From Candidatus Pacearchaeota archaeon RBG_13_36_9 (GTDB lineage: Archaea; Nanobdellota; Nanobdellia; Pacearchaeales; GW2011-AR1), in assembly GCA_001786395.1 (NCBI GenBank), contig MFWN01000008.1:6759-12899 (forward strand): 6,141 nt of DNA, in the 5' to 3' direction. How positions within the stretch are numbered: position 1 is the first letter of the stretch; the number at the start of each line of letters is the position of its first letter. The notes under the pieces are model-generated. The model made no database searches, had not been told where the DNA came from, and was given only the letters and a program-made list of their open reading frames with translations. This document shows positions 4,517-6,141 of the stretch, one piece after another. The translations under genes and the position numbers were made by a program.

Positions 4517-5590
4517 TTATCGTGTAATCTTTAAGTTCTTAACTACAGAGTACAGTTCAGCTGCCTTTTTATTCTTCTCAAAATACTCTCTAGCAGGCTT
4601 AATCAATTTGTCAAGTTCTATTGCACAAGAGCTCTTTAAGTCCATTGGATGAATCTTCTTGTCAACAAATACTCTTTCAAGCTCCTGATAACTCCCAAAT
4701 TCAATGTCCCCGCCGAATTTAGGCGACCTTTCAATTTTTAAGCTCTTTATGTTCCTAAAAATAATATATCTAAAATATTCTAAAATAGGATTTCCCTCAA
4801 CAATTCCTTCTGGACAATACCCTTTTCCTATTTTCTCCTTCAGTTCTTTTAAATTATCATGCATGTAAATGCAGGTTTTTGGGTCTGATTTAGACATTTT
4901 TGATGCTATAAGAGTCTCATCGTCACTGTCTTTTTTCTGCAGTCCTTGCAAACCCAACAAAATATGATGATGCGCAGCAACGGGCTTTTTCCACTTATAT
5001 TTGTCTGCAACATCTCTGGCCAGCATGTTTGCCCTTCTCTGGTCCATCCCCAACTGGCAAATGTCTACTTCCAATTCAAAAATATCTGCCACTTGCATGC
5101 TAGGGTAAAATAACTGCGCAGTAGATATTTCTTCCCCTTCTCTTCTTCCAGCAATAGTCAAAGATTTCTTAGTTCTATTAATACTGGTTTCCTTTGCTAC
5201 CCTTAAAACCCTATCCCAATAATTAACACTGTCCATTAACTCGCTTGCCCAGATAATCTCGACTTTTTTTGTATCTATGCCACAAGCTTTCCATACCTCA
5301 ATGAAATATTTTCCAGCAGTCTGTATTTTTTCTAAGTCTCCTCCTAGTTTATTGTTAATAAATCCAAAGTAGTCTGCAAGATAAAGTTTAAAATGAACTC
5401 CTGCTTTTATCATATTTCTTAGATTAGTCGCTCTCAAAAGCCCAAAATGTATTGGAGCAACGCCAGAAGGCTCAAAGCCATCATAAGCCACTGGCTTATT
5501 GTTAGTTTCAAAAATATGCCTAAGGTCTTCCTCTGTAACAATTTCTTCCGCAAACTCCTTTATCAATTCCAATTTTTCTTCAACGTCCAT
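4517..5590 (-). CDS. tyrS: Tyrosyl-tRNA synthetase, archaeal/eukaryotic type
   Basis: This class I synthetase attaches tyrosine to tRNA-Tyr using ATP. The 357-residue protein has VAYDGFEPSG (34-43), the HIGH-like motif as HFGL (48-51), LADYFGFINNKLGGDLEKI (71-89), YPSMQVADI (162-170), CQLGMDQRRANMLARD (178-193), KMSKS (231-235) and EGNPILEY (265-272). Tyr162, Gln166 and Asp169 match the tyrosine-recognising Tyr151, Gln155 and Asp158 of the Methanocaldococcus jannaschii enzyme, which separates it from TrpRS. Leu51 replaces the second His of HIGH, as in eukaryotic-style variants (HVAY, HIAQ). The longer NNKxGGDL and CQLGMDQR blocks resemble plant TyrRS and part of the archaeal enzymes more than the compact M. 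jannaschii form. There is no bacterial S4-like C-terminal domain. The ATG at 5590 lies 25.5 bp from a TATA element, so the mRNA is probably leaderless. Confidence 0.93.
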   Translation of the reverse strand: MDVEEKLELIKEFAEEIVTEEDLRHIFETNNKPVAYDGFEPSGVAPIHFGLLRATNLRNMIKAGVHFKLYLADYFGFINNKLGGDLEKIQTAGKYFIEVWKACGIDTKKVEIIWASELMDSVNYWDRVLRVAKETSINRTKKSLTIAGRREGEEISTAQLFYPSMQVADIFELEVDICQLGMDQRRANMLARDVADKYKWKKPVAAHHHILLGLQGLQKKDSDDETLIASKMSKSDPKTCIYMHDNLKELKEKIGKGYCPEGIVEGNPILEYFRYIIFRNIKSLKIERSPKFGGDIEFGSYQELERVFVDKKIHPMDLKSSCAIELDKLIKPAREYFEKNKKAAELYSVVKNLKITR

Positions 5591-5611
5591 TATTTACTCA
5601 CTTCTTTCATG

Positions 5612-5619
5612 TTTAAAAA
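5612..5619 (-). promoter_or_regulatory. TATA element of tyrS
   Basis: On the minus strand this is TTTTTAAA, centred 25.5 bp upstream of the ATG at 5590. The rest of the 133-bp divergent gap toward 5724 holds the opposite gene's own box at 5694-5701 and a further TATA-like site at 5655-5661 with no matching gene. I see no open frame there beyond shadows of the flanking genes. Confidence 0.55.
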
Positions 5620-5693
5620 GCTTTTTAGCCAAAAAAATCCTGAAAAAAGGGGTCTTATAAACCCAACCATAGTGCTTTTTTATCACATTAGTT

Positions 5694-5701
5694 TTTATAA
5701 A
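5694..5701 (+). promoter_or_regulatory. TATA element of the OB-fold gene
   Basis: TTTATAAA, preceded by two further Ts, is centred 26.5 bp before the ATG at 5724. It is the same palindrome as the box at 760-767. No Shine-Dalgarno sequence lies before the ATG. Confidence 0.55.
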
Positions 5702-5723
5702 CACCGGATTTATTTCATTAAAC

Positions 5724-6053
5724 ATGGAAAACATCTTAAAAATCTGCCTTGCAATATCAATAATCGGAATCTTCCTGCTGTTATTCTTAGCCAATACTCT
5801 GCCTCCAAAAGCAGTAAATTTGGGGGAAATAAACGACAAGATGCTTAACCAAAAAGTTAAGGTTCATGGCACAATCTTCAGGATAGAAGACAAAGAAACC
5901 TTCAAAATTCTTTCCATAAAAGACGAAACAGGAAAAATAGATATTATATGCGAGTGCGGCAATCTAACCTATCAAGACATCGAAGTAGAAGGCACCATAA
6001 AAGAATACCGCGAATATCTCCAGATACAAGCAGACAAAATTACAGCAATATGA
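5724..6053 (+). CDS. Membrane-anchored OB-fold domain protein
   Basis: The 109-residue protein has one N-terminal hydrophobic helix (residues 5-23, ICLAISIIGIFLLLFLA) and then a domain from about residue 40 with the OB-fold pattern of the tRNA-anticodon/nucleic-acid-binding type: QKVKVHGTI (43-51), FKILSIKDETGKIDII (60-75), DIEVEGTIKEY (85-95) and LQIQADKI (99-106). The DETG turn after the second strand and the closing Q-x-x-D-K-I strand are typical of short archaeal OB proteins. No cleavage signal is evident after the helix, so it is probably a membrane anchor. No positively charged residue clearly fixes the topology; the single Lys6 before the helix weakly favours an outside or periplasm-facing OB domain, in which case nucleic-acid binding should not be assumed. 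The strand around CECG (76-79) holds the only cysteines of the domain. Its ligand is unknown. Confidence 0.72.
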   Translation: MENILKICLAISIIGIFLLLFLANTLPPKAVNLGEINDKMLNQKVKVHGTIFRIEDKETFKILSIKDETGKIDIICECGNLTYQDIEVEGTIKEYREYLQIQADKITAI

Positions 6054-6119
6054 AAAATCTTTTCTTTGCTTGTTAAAAACCCTCTTGCTTCTTCAGTATC
6101 TCCGAAACAAAGGGCTAAA

Positions 6120-6141
6120 TGAGATGGGCATAGCCATCTCA
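6120..6141. repeat. Perfect 8-bp inverted repeat ending at the last base
   Basis: The arms TGAGATGG (6120-6127) and CCATCTCA (6134-6141) pair perfectly around the loop GCATAG. The right arm ends exactly at the window's last base, so the palindrome may continue outside. The preceding 66 bases after the OB-fold gene's stop contain T-rich stretches near 6057-6073 that could terminate that gene, and no gene I can support. Confidence 0.55.

Noticed and set aside
5650..5664. TATA-like CTTATAA flanked by GGGT and ACCC as a promoter for a small RNA
   Set aside because: The arms are only 4 bp, no gene or structured RNA starts at the expected distance, and such AT-rich sequence gives chance matches.
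5594..5839. Minus-strand 81-codon frame just upstream of tyrS
   Set aside because: It is antisense to the OB-fold gene and runs over both divergent promoters. The tyrS TATA element at the correct distance argues for an untranslated gap.
5447..5848. 133-codon plus-strand frame across the tyrS start and the divergent gap
   Set aside because: It overlaps the conserved N-terminus of tyrS and the start of the OB-fold gene, has no recognisable motif, and crosses the promoters of both real genes.
6093..6141. Minus-strand frame entering from the right edge and ending at TGA 6095-6093
   Set aside because: Only 15 residues are visible, they lie across a palindrome, and other frames in the same stretch are equally open.
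1..6141. A defence island, CRISPR array, prophage or transposon
   Set aside because: No repeats with spacers, integrase, transposase, nuclease or phage protein is present. The ARPP-1-like gene alone does not make a conflict system.

Overview
The window looks like a piece of an archaeal genome. The evidence is a diphthine-ammonia ligase homologue, an archaeal/eukaryotic-type tyrosyl-tRNA synthetase and a TGS-domain GTPase of the OBG/DRG group. It also has TATA elements centred about 26 bp before nearly every start codon and no visible Shine-Dalgarno sequences. The DNA is AT-rich, the genes are short and intergenic gaps are very small. Together these suggest a small-genome archaeon of the DPANN type (Pacearchaeota/Woesearchaeota-like). 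The lineage is an inference, because no rRNA or other marker is present.

Layout, left to right: a diphthine-ammonia ligase homologue (minus, 49-735); an uncharacterised small beta-rich protein (plus, 788-1171); an RfaE/TagD-like nucleotidyltransferase (minus, 1175-1684); a 3-methyladenine DNA glycosylase of the AAG/MPG family (minus, 1726-2250); an ARPP-1-like protein with a disordered tail (minus, 2342-3109); a TGS-domain GTPase (plus, 3160-4077); two tiny membrane proteins in one unit (minus, 4334-4486 then 4078-4332); tyrosyl-tRNA synthetase (minus, 4517-5590); and a membrane-anchored OB-fold protein (plus, 5724-6053). The 50-residue membrane protein at 4334-4486 is easily missed but well supported by its promoter and by its one-base spacing to the next gene. 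No stretch over 300 bases lacks a gene. The longest gap, 5591-5723, holds only the promoters of the two flanking genes and a further TATA-like site near 5655-5661.

The genes do not form one pathway. Three relate to translation (elongation factor 2 modification, tyrosine charging, a probable ribosome-linked GTPase), one repairs alkylated DNA, one activates a sugar- or polyol-phosphate, and the rest are uncharacterised. The regulatory layout is the most coherent signal. Eight genes each have their own TATA element about 25-28 bp from the start codon, which implies leaderless mRNAs. Two divergent pairs seem to share a single near-central TATA element within about 50 bp. Convergent genes abut with 0-3 bp between stop codons.

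I found no CRISPR array, tRNA, rRNA, insertion sequence, phage gene or recognisable defence cassette. The least explained items are the isolated ARPP-1-like gene that appears to lack its N-terminal half, the orphan beta-rich protein, the two-gene membrane unit, and perfect inverted repeats at both window edges.
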